64,000 bases of DNA from assembly GCF_900106765.1 (NCBI RefSeq), contig NZ_FNNG01000011.1:1-64000 (forward strand). The letters run 5' to 3'. Numbering within the stretch: the first letter of the stretch is position 1; every line of letters starts with the position of its first letter. Both the position numbers and the translations under genes were made by a program. Below, in pieces: positions 9,293 to 17,755 of the stretch. The notes beneath the pieces are model-generated. The model did no database searches. It was not told where the DNA came from and saw nothing but the letters and a program-made list of their open reading frames with translations. Source of the stretch: Tepidimicrobium xylanilyticum. Lineage in GTDB: Bacteria > Bacillota > Clostridia > Tissierellales > Tepidimicrobiaceae.

Positions 9293-10930
9293 ATGGGAAT
9301 TACAGTTAAAGAAGCTTTAAAAATATGGCCTTTAACTCTTGGGCAAGTAATAGCAGGTAAAAATGGATTAGATAGAGAAGTAACAAGCGTTAGTGTGCTT
9401 GAAATACCAAAAGAAACCAAATGGTTTAAGGGAGGGGAACTCCAAATATCTGCTTTCTATACTATTGCCAATGATGTAGAAAGCCAATTAGAAGTACTAA
9501 ATAATTTAAACAAATCTAATTGCAGTGGACTTGTACTTTGTCATATTGGACATTGGTTAAAATCAGTTCCCCAAAAACTAATCCAGCTTGCTAACAAGAT
9601 TAATTTCCCAGTTATCATAGTTCCTGAACATATAGCTTATATTGATATAATAACCCCAATCACAGATGCTATATTGAATAAAAAAAAGCAGGGTATCAAT
9701 TACGATTTAGAAACAATTCATAAAATGGCAAATATATTACTAGATAATAAAAATATTGACCACATTATTTATTCATTAAGTAAATCACTAAATAAATCTG
9801 TTCTATTCTTTAACATAAAAAACGAATGTTTAACTACAGGAAACAATCAAATATCTGAAAAATTGATCAATGAGATTAAAGAATCTATCTTAACTAATGT
9901 TAATCGTTTTATTGATAAAAATGAATACATAATAATAACTTCTCAACTAACTGGAATTTCCATTTTACTTGTTCCAGTAATAATAAATACAAAATATTAT
10001 GGAACTATTGCTATCCTTAATGTATCTAATTTAAAAAATATTGATATGATGAAGATTGCTGAAAGTAAATATGCCTGTGGATTAGCTGTAATAGAGAATA
10101 TTAGACTTAATGAACTTAGATCTTCAGTTATTTTAAATTATTATACTGATTTAATCCAATGGAATTTTAGTAACGAAATACAGGCAATGCAAAAAGCATC
10201 TACTATGAATTTAAATGTGTCAAGAATCTCTTTGATTTTAACCATAGAAATATTTAAATCATATATCCACAGTAATAAAATTAATAATTTTGATTTGCAA
10301 GCAAAAATAAATGAAATATACAATTATGTTATAGAAAAAATTAAGACAGAAAAATCTATTAACTACATTATGACTTTAAACAATAAAATTATTATTCTTA
10401 TCAACGATTGTGGTAATGATACTAAAACTATAACTTATGCCCAAAGATTAGGAAATAGGTTGATTAACTCAATTCAAATATATTTTAATGCTCCAGTAGC
10501 TATTGGTATTGGCAATTATCAAACATCTATATCAAAAATAAAGAATAGTTATCATGAATCTCTTTTAGCAATAAAAATTGGTAATGCACTTTTTAATAAA
10601 TCGCATTGTACAAATTTCCAAATAGTTGAAATACTTTCATTATTATTTGAAGGTATTGATACAAGACAAGCATCTTCAGCTATTAAAAAGTTGTTTGAAC
10701 CTTTGGAAAGGTATGATGCTGAGAATAATTCAGCATTAACACTGACTTTAAAAGCACTAATTAATTGTAACTTCAAAACATCATTAGTTGCTGAAAAGTT
10801 GTTCATACATCGTAATACAGTTTTGCAAAGAAAGAATAAAATAATAGAGCTTCTTCAGTTTGACCCAGAAGAATTCCCTTACAGGTTACTGTATGAATTA
10901 GCAACTATTTTAGAAAAAATGGTTGATTAA
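9293..10930 (+). CDS. PucR-family transcriptional regulator
   Basis: A regulator of 545 residues; ATG at 9293 is chosen because AGGAGG lies 6 bases before it. The N-terminal about 120 residues (MGITVKEALKIWPLTLGQVIAG through VIIVPEHI) match the PucR sensory domain of purine-catabolism regulators. The middle is a GGDEF-like/linker region with hydrophobic strands. The last 60 residues (LTLTLKALINCNFKTSLVAEKLFIHRNTVLQRKNKI) are the PucR C-terminal helix-turn-helix. It is transcribed away from the racemase/DUF917/transporter operon, the usual arrangement for a local substrate-responsive activator. Confidence 0.88.
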   Translation: MGITVKEALKIWPLTLGQVIAGKNGLDREVTSVSVLEIPKETKWFKGGELQISAFYTIANDVESQLEVLNNLNKSNCSGLVLCHIGHWLKSVPQKLIQLANKINFPVIIVPEHIAYIDIITPITDAILNKKKQGINYDLETIHKMANILLDNKNIDHIIYSLSKSLNKSVLFFNIKNECLTTGNNQISEKLINEIKESILTNVNRFIDKNEYIIITSQLTGISILLVPVIINTKYYGTIAILNVSNLKNIDMMKIAESKYACGLAVIENIRLNELRSSVILNYYTDLIQWNFSNEIQAMQKASTMNLNVSRISLILTIEIFKSYIHSNKINNFDLQAKINEIYNYVIEKIKTEKSINYIMTLNNKIIILINDCGNDTKTITYAQRLGNRLINSIQIYFNAPVAIGIGNYQTSISKIKNSYHESLLAIKIGNALFNKSHCTNFQIVEILSLLFEGIDTRQASSAIKKLFEPLERYDAENNSALTLTLKALINCNFKTSLVAEKLFIHRNTVLQRKNKIIELLQFDPEEFPYRLLYELATILEKMVD

Positions 10931-11156
10931 ATCTTTATTATCATATAATCTAAAAGCAATTCGTAAACAAGCCATTCGACTAATCCACTTATTTGGGACA
11001 AAACTCACTAATATCTTTAATAGCATAGTACTGCATTTTTCTGAAACAGTCATAAATTTTGTACTTAAATATTTCTAAATTACTTCAACCCGATATGAAA
11101 TATTAAATTATTTAGTATAAACCTAATTTTAGTTTTAACATTCCAATATTTTTACT

Positions 11157-11208
11157 AGGTCATTGTATCTTTAAATTAGGTCCAAGGCTTATTATAGTAC
11201 AATGACCT
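11157..11208. repeat. Long inverted repeat, possible PucR-gene terminator
   Basis: AGGTCATTGTA (11157-11167) and TACAATGACCT (11198-11208) are perfect complements with a 30-base loop. On the plus strand the right arm is followed by TTTTACATTATTTTTT. It may terminate PucR transcription about 230 bases after the stop codon, although the large loop is unusual for a terminator. Confidence 0.45.
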
Positions 11209-11382
11209 TTTACATTATTTTTTCAAGCAAACTATTACAAATTAAATTGAAACTATTTTAAAGTTAACTTTCTATTCTACTTTCAAGACATATTAGTAAC
11301 CCGCTTTAAGATAAAACCCAATTTCTATATCTTTAAGTTCATTTTATCAATATTCTGGCCTGTTAAATCTAATATATTTTAT

Positions 11383-11562
11383 GATTGGTCCGCAGGAAGT
11401 ACGGTTACTATTTCATACACTTCAAACGCTACATCTGTTACAACATAAGCAACATTGTTCTTAATTTAAACATTTTCTCTTGCTTTGTATTTTAAAGACT
11501 TCTGAGAATATGAATGGATAATCAGGTCTCATTTGCTTTACTGCAATTACTAACTCTAATTT
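11383..11562 (-). pseudogene. Decayed coding remnant, unidentified
   Basis: Minus-strand translation gives protein-like text in pieces: VIAVKQMRPDYPFIFSEVFK, then after a frame change KARENV, a TAA stop, and NNVAYVVTDVAFEVYEIVTV ending LPADQ. Amino-acid use and hydrophobic spacing look coding, but stops and a shift break it. Weaker coding-like text continues at lower coordinates (11300-11380). I do not recognise the family. It could also be chance in AT-rich DNA, hence low confidence. Confidence 0.35.
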
Positions 11563-11597
11563 TAATTACTTATTAATAATATACTTAGAAAGCAGAT

Positions 11598-11624
11598 AAA
11601 AAACCGCTCCTATATTAGGAACGG
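11598..11624 (-). terminator. Rho-independent terminator, minus strand
   Basis: Reading the minus strand, CCGTTCCTA-ATA-TAGGAGCGG forms a 9-bp stem with one A/C mismatch, followed by TTTTTT. It lies about 240 bases after the response-regulator stop at 11864 and probably ends the comEA-selD-selA-selB-regulator transcript or that of a decayed gene in between. Confidence 0.75.
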
Positions 11625-11863
11625 ATATTTAGATTCTTTATTTTTAATTGTCTATAATTTAACTCATTTATACTTTATTCATCTTCTATAATAAACTGGT
11701 TCAAATATCATCATAGGGCATTCAGATGATATAATTAATTGGCATCATCTATAAAAGTTATAAATCTGTTTTTTCAAACATATTCATTTTGTAAGGTTTC
11801 TAATCTCTACTCCATCAATTATTATGTTTTCTTAATTTTGTTTTGATTCATAAACATGAAAAG

Positions 11864-12574
11864 CTACTCTACAGCGGCATTTGCCTTTTTGCTTTTGAAA
11901 TAATATCCAACACCCCATTTGGTATGAATGTATTGCAAATTGTTAGGATCCTCCTCTATTTTTTCCCTCAAGCGCCTTATATGAACGTCTACTGTTCTCA
12001 AGTCTCCAAAATATTCATATCCCCAAATGGTTTCCAACAATTCCTCTCTAGTAAATACCTTTCCTGGATTGGAAACCAGTAAGTAAAAAAGATCAAATTC
12101 CTTTCCTGTTAATGTAATGCTTGCATCCCCTTTGGTCAGCCGTCTACCCAGTGTATTTATTATAAAATCATCTATCTTGACTATTTGGTTTTCAAAATGA
12201 AAATTCTTCATATTTGCTCTTCTAAGGATTGCTTTGATTTTAGCCTTTAGTATTAAAATATTGATAGGCTTTGTTATATAATCGTCAGCACCATATTCTA
12301 AGGCCAGTATTTTATTTACATCATCTTGTTTTTCCGTTAGAACTATTATAGGTACTTGAGAGTTTTCTCTAATGGTTTGACAAAGATTCAATCCATTTCC
12401 ATCTGGAAGTACTAAATCCAATATTACTAAGCCATAGTCCTTCTTCTTTATCTTATCCTTGCTCTCCTTAACAGTGAAAGCGGATTCCACAATGTAATTA
12501 TCTTGTTCCAAACTATATTTTAACCCCTTAAATAATAGTTTGTCCCTATTAATAACTATAACTCTAGTGCTCAT
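11864..12574 (-). CDS. OmpR/PhoB-type response regulator, orphan, atypical receiver
   Basis: DNA-binding response regulator of 236 residues; ATG at 12574 is preceded by GGAG 8 bases upstream. The receiver domain (1-115) keeps the phospho-acceptor D53 (VILDLVLPDGNG), T80 and K102. The acidic pair that binds magnesium is not present: where VDDE is usual it has IN-RD (N9, R10). The C-terminal winged helix has normal signatures (LTGKEFDLFYLLVSNPGKVFTREEL, TVDVHIRRLREKIEEDP, GVGYYF). No histidine kinase is encoded nearby. It begins 26 bases after selB on the same strand, so it is probably co-transcribed with the selenocysteine genes. Its targets are unknown. Confidence 0.85.
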   Translation of the reverse strand: MSTRVIVINRDKLLFKGLKYSLEQDNYIVESAFTVKESKDKIKKKDYGLVILDLVLPDGNGLNLCQTIRENSQVPIIVLTEKQDDVNKILALEYGADDYITKPINILILKAKIKAILRRANMKNFHFENQIVKIDDFIINTLGRRLTKGDASITLTGKEFDLFYLLVSNPGKVFTREELLETIWGYEYFGDLRTVDVHIRRLREKIEEDPNNLQYIHTKWGVGYYFKSKKANAAVE

Positions 12575-12599
12575 CGTTCTCACTCCAAAACAAAGGTAA

Positions 12600-14516
12600 T
12601 CACCTGGTATTCCCAACAAGCATTCTTTTATCTCCATCCCTTTTGGTTATTTTTAGTTGGTCAAAATATTCAAGTAATGACAGTGCAACTTTTCTATTGG
12701 TATTTAATACATCCCTATATTGAGCTACAGTAATAGAGCCGTTTTCCTTAATATAGTTCTTTGCTAGTTTAATAGCCTCTTCGAAAGCAGCTTGATGGAT
12801 ATAGACTTCCTCATTTAATTTTACTATTTCTCCCATACTAACTAAATTATTTATTACTTCCTCTACCTCATTAGAATTAGGGTCTATATTTATTAATTCT
12901 TCTTTTCTCGGAGGTAAAAAAGCTTTTTCTTTAAAAGATTCAATTATTTTATTCTTGATCTTTATCTGATAGTCTTTGTATTCCACTTTAAAGCCTTTCT
13001 TAAAAATGTTCTCTCTTTTCTGCTCTATTAACCCCATTTCAATTAATCGATCTAAAAACAACTCTCCTACTCGGTTTGGTGCTTTACTTAATAATCTACT
13101 CCTCATCTCTTCTTTGGGAATCCCTATTCTCAAAGGATATCTTTCATGATAGATTTCCATTTCTTTTATTATCTTTTCAGTTAACATATTGAAATATTCT
13201 ACATGAATTACATGGATGTCCTTTGTTAGTTTAAAAGGAATTATCTTTTCAGATTCTATTAATCTATCTATATCTTCCTTTACCTTTTCCTCTAACATGG
13301 CAGTATTTGTAGATATCTCCCTAATTGTAGGGAAATGTTGACTTTTATCCAGTACTATCCTTTCAATTATATCTATAGACTTACCTGCTTCCTTAATTCT
13401 AAGCTCTTCTAATGCCTTCTCGTCAAAGGGTTGCTTTTTGGTTGGATTAGGTTCTAACACCTGTCCTCCTCCTATGGTGAACATAGGAGAATAAAATCTT
13501 AGAATGAATCTATCTCCTCTTTTAGCCACTGTTTTTTCTTCCAACCTTAATTGAGCATAAGCTTCCTCTCCCGGGTTCAATACTTCTTTATCTAGGAGCA
13601 CTATTCTGCATAGAATTTCCTTAGTTCCTATATATAGCCTAAGCCTAGTCCTATTCATTATAGGCCTGTTTATATCTTTAATTAGCCTTACCTTTACATC
13701 CAGCATCAATGTATCCTTCATAGAATCTTTAGGGGCAATAACATCTCCTCTTTCAACTTCTTCCTTTTTTATCCCTGCCATATTGATTGCCACCCTCTGT
13801 CCAGCATAAGCAATATCTGTATCTTGTTCATGAACCTGTAAATTTCTTATTCTAGCTAATTTATTTCCAGGGAAAATCTGCACTTCATCTCCGAGCCGAA
13901 ATTTCCCAGATAACAGAGTCCCAGTTACTACCGTTCCAAAGCCTGCAATGGAAAAGACTCTATCTACAGGTAGTCTGGGAGTATCATCCGTTTCCCTATC
14001 TTCTAACTCTAAAGCCAATTCATCTATCAGCTCAATAACTTTGTCTAAGCCGGTTTTTTTAACAGAAGATACTGGGACTATTGGGGCATTTTCCAAAAAA
14101 CTTCCCTTAACCTCATTTTTTATATCTTCTTTAACCAATTCTAACCATTCTGAATCTACTAAATCGGATTTGGTTAATACCACAAATCCTTTCTCAATCC
14201 CTAATAGGTCTATTATGGCTATATGCTCCTTAGTTTGAGGCATAACCCCTTCATCTGCTGCTACTACTAGTAGTACTATATCCATACCCGTTACTCCAGC
14301 TAGCATATTCTTAATGAATCTTTCATGTCCTGGAACATCGATAATCCCCGCCCTTCTACCACTGGGTAGGTCAAAATAGGTAAATCCCAATTCAATGGAA
14401 ATACCCCTATCCTTTTCTTCCTTCAACCTATCCGTATCTCGCCCTGTTAGAGCTTTTATGAGAGTAGTCTTTCCGTGGTCAATATGACCAGCAGTTCCAA
14501 TTATTATATGCTTCAT
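12600..14516 (-). CDS. selB: Selenocysteine-specific elongation factor SelB
   Basis: GTPase of 638 residues that brings Sec-tRNA to in-frame UGA codons marked by a SECIS hairpin. Start: [18 protein letters not shown] with ATG at 14516-14514. G1 GHIDHGKT, G3 DVPGHERF and G4 TKSD are present, and the region [15 protein letters not shown] is typical of SelB rather than EF-Tu. The C-terminal half (about 370-638) is the set of winged-helix repeats that bind SECIS RNA. The ATG overlaps the selA stop (ATGA), indicating translational coupling. Length is normal for bacterial SelB. Confidence 0.96.
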   Translation of the reverse strand: MKHIIIGTAGHIDHGKTTLIKALTGRDTDRLKEEKDRGISIELGFTYFDLPSGRRAGIIDVPGHERFIKNMLAGVTGMDIVLLVVAADEGVMPQTKEHIAIIDLLGIEKGFVVLTKSDLVDSEWLELVKEDIKNEVKGSFLENAPIVPVSSVKKTGLDKVIELIDELALELEDRETDDTPRLPVDRVFSIAGFGTVVTGTLLSGKFRLGDEVQIFPGNKLARIRNLQVHEQDTDIAYAGQRVAINMAGIKKEEVERGDVIAPKDSMKDTLMLDVKVRLIKDINRPIMNRTRLRLYIGTKEILCRIVLLDKEVLNPGEEAYAQLRLEEKTVAKRGDRFILRFYSPMFTIGGGQVLEPNPTKKQPFDEKALEELRIKEAGKSIDIIERIVLDKSQHFPTIREISTNTAMLEEKVKEDIDRLIESEKIIPFKLTKDIHVIHVEYFNMLTEKIIKEMEIYHERYPLRIGIPKEEMRSRLLSKAPNRVGELFLDRLIEMGLIEQKRENIFKKGFKVEYKDYQIKIKNKIIESFKEKAFLPPRKEELINIDPNSNEVEEVINNLVSMGEIVKLNEEVYIHQAAFEEAIKLAKNYIKENGSITVAQYRDVLNTNRKVALSLLEYFDQLKITKRDGDKRMLVGNTR

Positions 14517-15943
14517 TTGATGCACCCTTTCAATTTATTAAATCCATAGGATAATCCATCTGCTACAATATCCAATTCCTCATCCCTTACAGTCCTCAAA
14601 TCTATGAATAAATGGTCCTTATATACCCTTGTTATAATTGGAATCTCGTATTCTCTTAAAGCCTTTTCTAAATCGATAATGCTGTTTTCTCTTAAGCTAA
14701 CCATAATACATTTAGTAGGAATTCTTTCTAAAGGCAAGGAGCCTCCACCTACTTCAGAATAATTATCTACTATCTCTATATTATAGTTACTGTAGTCTAC
14801 ATTTTCCACAATACTATTATATAATCTACTAGCTTTTTTCTCCAACTCATCCAAACTCATGGAAAGCATTTTCAAAGTTGGGATTTTTTCTACTACTGTA
14901 CTTTCATCTAAATATAGTTTTAAGGTAGCTTCTAAGGCTGATAAAGTAAATTTATCGACTCTAAAAGCCCTCGTCAAAGGATTTTTTTTCATAATATCTA
15001 TATACTCTTTCTTTCCTACTATAATACCCGCTTGAGGACCTCCAAGCAACTTATCGCCACTAAAGGTTACAATATCTACGCCATTTTTAATGGAATCCTG
15101 AACTGTAGGCTCGTACTCCAATCCAAATTTAGTTAAGTCTATAAGAACTCCACTACCTAAATCCTCAATTAAGGGTAGATTATATTTTATCTTAAGAGCA
15201 TATAATTCCTCTGCAGAAACAGAAGAGGTAAATCCTAATATCCTATAGTTACTAGTATGAACTTTCAATAAAGCTCCAGTTTCCTCGTTAATCGCATTCT
15301 CATAATCCCACATATGGGTTTTATTGGTAGTACCTACCGATTTTAAAATAGCACCACTCTGCTCCATAACATCAGGGATTCTAAAAGAACCACCTATTTC
15401 GATTAATTCACCTCTAGATACTATTACCTCTTTCCCTTTAGCAAGGCTACTTAAAACTAATAGCACTGCTGCTGCATTGTTGTTAACTACCATTGCATCT
15501 TCTGCCCCGGTTATTTCTACGATTATATCCCTTAGATGGCTATATCTTTCTCCTCTTTCTCCTCTTTCTAAATCATATTCCAAATTGGAGTAGTTAATAG
15601 CTATTTCCTTAACATTTTCCATAACCTCTTCGCTAATTAATGATCTACCAATATTGGTATGGATTACTACCCCCGTTCCATTTATCACCCTTCTCAACTT
15701 AAAGGAGTTTTTTTTCTTTGCTCTTATTTCTACAAGTTTTATCAGGCTATCAATCCTATTAATAATCTGATCTTCCTCTAAGGATTTCTCCTTTATACTC
15801 TGTCTTAATAAATCTATTTCCTCCCTAATGGAGTCAACCACTATTTTCCTTGGCATTGCTTCTATAAGCTTTTTAATATTCTTATTTTCTAGTATCTCAT
15901 CTACTTTAGGTATTAGTTTAAATAAGTTTTTTTCTTTCTGCAT
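14513..15943 (-). CDS. selA: L-seryl-tRNA(Sec) selenium transferase SelA
   Basis: PLP enzyme of 476 residues that converts Ser-tRNA(Sec) to Sec-tRNA(Sec) using selenophosphate; cytosolic, decameric in known cases. Motifs: RRVINGTGVVIHTNIGRS, the NNNAAAVLLVL substrate-site region, EDLGSGVLIDL, and the PLP-lysine region VTFSGDKLLGGPQAGII. It starts 13 bases after the selD stop with AGAGAGGG as ribosome site, and its stop overlaps the selB start. Nothing appears missing. Confidence 0.96.
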   Translation of the reverse strand: MQKEKNLFKLIPKVDEILENKNIKKLIEAMPRKIVVDSIREEIDLLRQSIKEKSLEEDQIINRIDSLIKLVEIRAKKKNSFKLRRVINGTGVVIHTNIGRSLISEEVMENVKEIAINYSNLEYDLERGERGERYSHLRDIIVEITGAEDAMVVNNNAAAVLLVLSSLAKGKEVIVSRGELIEIGGSFRIPDVMEQSGAILKSVGTTNKTHMWDYENAINEETGALLKVHTSNYRILGFTSSVSAEELYALKIKYNLPLIEDLGSGVLIDLTKFGLEYEPTVQDSIKNGVDIVTFSGDKLLGGPQAGIIVGKKEYIDIMKKNPLTRAFRVDKFTLSALEATLKLYLDESTVVEKIPTLKMLSMSLDELEKKASRLYNSIVENVDYSNYNIEIVDNYSEVGGGSLPLERIPTKCIMVSLRENSIIDLEKALREYEIPIITRVYKDHLFIDLRTVRDEELDIVADGLSYGFNKLKGCIK

Positions 15944-15956
15944 ATTATCCCTCTCT

Positions 15957-16988
15957 TTATTCTACTATTAAATAACAATCTTCCTTTTCTACTACCCTTC
16001 CAATAATTCCATATTTGGTGTTAATATTTTCTAATCCCTTTAACAGCTTTTCTGCTTCAATTTCTGGTAAGCTTATAAGTAACCCACCAGACGTTTGAGG
16101 GTCGTATAGTATATCTTTAATTTCTTCTGGAATATCACCAACAAACTTTACATTATCTCCAACATGCTTCCTGTTGGAATAAGCTCCTGCTGGTACCAAT
16201 CCCATTTGTGCATATTCTATTGCCTTTTCTATTATAGGCACTTTTTTATGGTCTATTTTTATGGTAACTTCACTTCCCTGAGCCATTTCTAAACTATGCC
16301 CTAATAATCCAAAGCCTGTAATATCCGTTACGCTATTAACCTTTACCTTATCCATTGCTTCCTTTGCATATTTATTTAAGGTGCTCATAGTTAAAATGGC
16401 CTCCTCATAAGCCTCCTTATCAACTAAATCTCCTTTTATGGCGGTATTAACAATTCCTACACCTATTGGCTTTGTCAAAATCAATAAATCCTCAGGTTTT
16501 GCATTGCTATTGGTTAAAACCTTTCTTGGATCTACAAATCCAGCAACTGATAAACCATATTTTGGTTCTTCATCCTCCACCGTATGCCCTCCTACTAGTA
16601 TAGCCCCAGCTTCCTTTACCTTGTCATGTCCTCCTTTTAAAATCTGAACTAATACATCGGGGCTTAAACAGTTAGGAAAGCCTACTATGTTCATTGCAAG
16701 TTTTGGCTCTCCACCCATGGCATAGACATCACTCAATGAATTAGCTGCTGCAATTTGCCCAAATAAATACGGGTCATCTACTATAGGGGTGAAGAAATCC
16801 AATGTTTGGATTAAAGCTAATTCATCATTTATCCTATAAACTGCTGCATCATCAGCAGTATCTAACCCTACTATCAAACTATCATCTACAGTTTTAGGTA
16901 GTTGGCACAAGACCTGTGCTAATATATCGGGACCGATTTTGGCTGCTCACCCTGATGTTCTCGACAATTGAGTCAATTTTTTCTCCAT
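15957..16988 (-). CDS. selD: Selenide, water dikinase SelD, a selenoprotein (UGA = Sec at residue 14)
   Basis: Makes selenophosphate from selenide and ATP, the selenium donor for SelA. Conceptual start is ATG at 16988 behind AAAGGAGTGAAATAG; the frame reads [13 protein letters not shown]-(TGA)-AAKIGP and continues into [18 protein letters not shown] and the rest of SelD to 15957. The TGA at 16949-16947 sits where SelD proteins have their catalytic Cys or Sec, next to the essential Lys of the (C/U)xxK motif (Lys17). So the gene needs its own product pathway for translation. Plain ORF calling starts at a later TTG near 16910 and loses the active site. Total 344 codons including Sec. ATP-binding motifs [15 protein letters not shown] and ITGFGLLGH are intact. 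It lies 13 bases after comEA. Confidence 0.95.
16905..16949 (-). promoter_or_regulatory. Sec UGA codon and bacterial SECIS-like hairpin in selD
   Basis: The UGA is at 16949-16947. Downstream on the mRNA, GCACA-GGUCU-UGUGC (16919-16905) forms a stem with loop GGUCU, preceded by A, giving AGGUCU. This matches the apical loop of the E. coli fdhF SECIS as I recall it. The loop GGU begins 32 bases after UGA, within the distance reported to work in bacteria. A second small hairpin (AUCG-GUCC-CGAU) begins 9 bases after UGA. Which one SelB binds is not certain from sequence. Confidence 0.7.
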
Positions 16989-17001
16989 CTATTTCACTCC
17001 T

Positions 17002-17601
17002 TTATTTAACTGTAATCAAATCCTTTATGCTTTCAAACTTTTTACTACCTATGCCAGATACGTTCATAATCTCCTCTATAGTTTTAAAAGGAGAATGTTT
17101 TCTGTACTCTATAATCCTTTCTGCTAAAGCCTCTCCTACTCCCGGTAAAGAAATTAGTTCTTCCTTGGTACAGATATTGATATTTATCTTCCCTTCGCCA
17201 CTGCTAGTTAAATAAGAACTGGAAAGATCTGCAGATATATCTTCCCCTATTTTGGGTACATGTATTTTCTCTTCATCTGATAACTTCCTGGCTAAGTTTA
17301 TTTTATCCGAGTCTGCATCTTTTTTCAATCCTCCCGCCAAATTAATTGCATCAATTACTCTTGAACCTGCCTTTAGCTCAACTATTCCCGGGTTATAAAC
17401 CTCACCGCTTACATGGACTATAATATACCCCGCTTCATCATTGTCAGTTTCTTCCATCTCCTTTAATATTTCCTCCACTTCTTCTGAATTTATATCCCTC
17501 TCCGCTAATAGATTATTACTTATATAATTGAATATGGATATCAGAAAGATTAGAATTATGATGAATATTATAATTACCTGTTCCCTTCTGGAAAAATACA
17601 T
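17002..17601 (-). CDS. comEA: ComEA-like helix-hairpin-helix DNA-binding protein
   Basis: 199 residues: a short basic start and one N-terminal membrane anchor (about 8-28), an acidic linker, a SLBB domain (YIIVHVSGEVYNPGIVELKAGSRVIDAINLAGG), then two helix-hairpin-helix motifs (ISLPGVGEALAERIIEYR, and MNVSGIGSKKFESIK). This is the layout of the competence DNA receptor ComEA, which binds incoming DNA at the cell surface. No comEC is seen in the window. It is the first gene before selD (13-base gap), an odd partner for selenium genes. Its 5' end faces the divergent dacF-like gene across 154 bases. Confidence 0.88.
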   Translation of the reverse strand: MYFSRREQVIIIFIIILIFLISIFNYISNNLLAERDINSEEVEEILKEMEETDNDEAGYIIVHVSGEVYNPGIVELKAGSRVIDAINLAGGLKKDADSDKINLARKLSDEEKIHVPKIGEDISADLSSSYLTSSGEGKININICTKEELISLPGVGEALAERIIEYRKHSPFKTIEEIMNVSGIGSKKFESIKDLITVK

Positions 17602-17755
17602 ATTATATATTCATCCTTTCAATTTATTTTTATCCCTAATATATATTCTCTATTTGGACAAAATTCCCTCCTTATCAAAATAATTTAATTTACCTATTAA
17701 ATATTTTGATAATATTTGATATACTTATAATTAATTCAACAAAGGAGGGAGCTTA

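Larger units (their letters stand above)
10931..11863. other. 933-base gap without an intact gene
   Basis: Between the PucR-type gene and the response regulator. No open frame of useful length is present. It holds an 11-bp inverted repeat (11157-11208), short coding-like pieces on the minus strand (11383-11562 listed separately; a weaker stretch at about 11640-11800 with several stops), and a minus-strand terminator (11598-11624). The pattern suggests one or more genes that have decayed. Confidence 0.6.

Noticed and set aside
15957-16910. Short SelD starting within the downstream TTG
   Set aside because: It lacks the active-site residue and Lys; the frame continues upstream through a UGA to an ATG with a good ribosome site.
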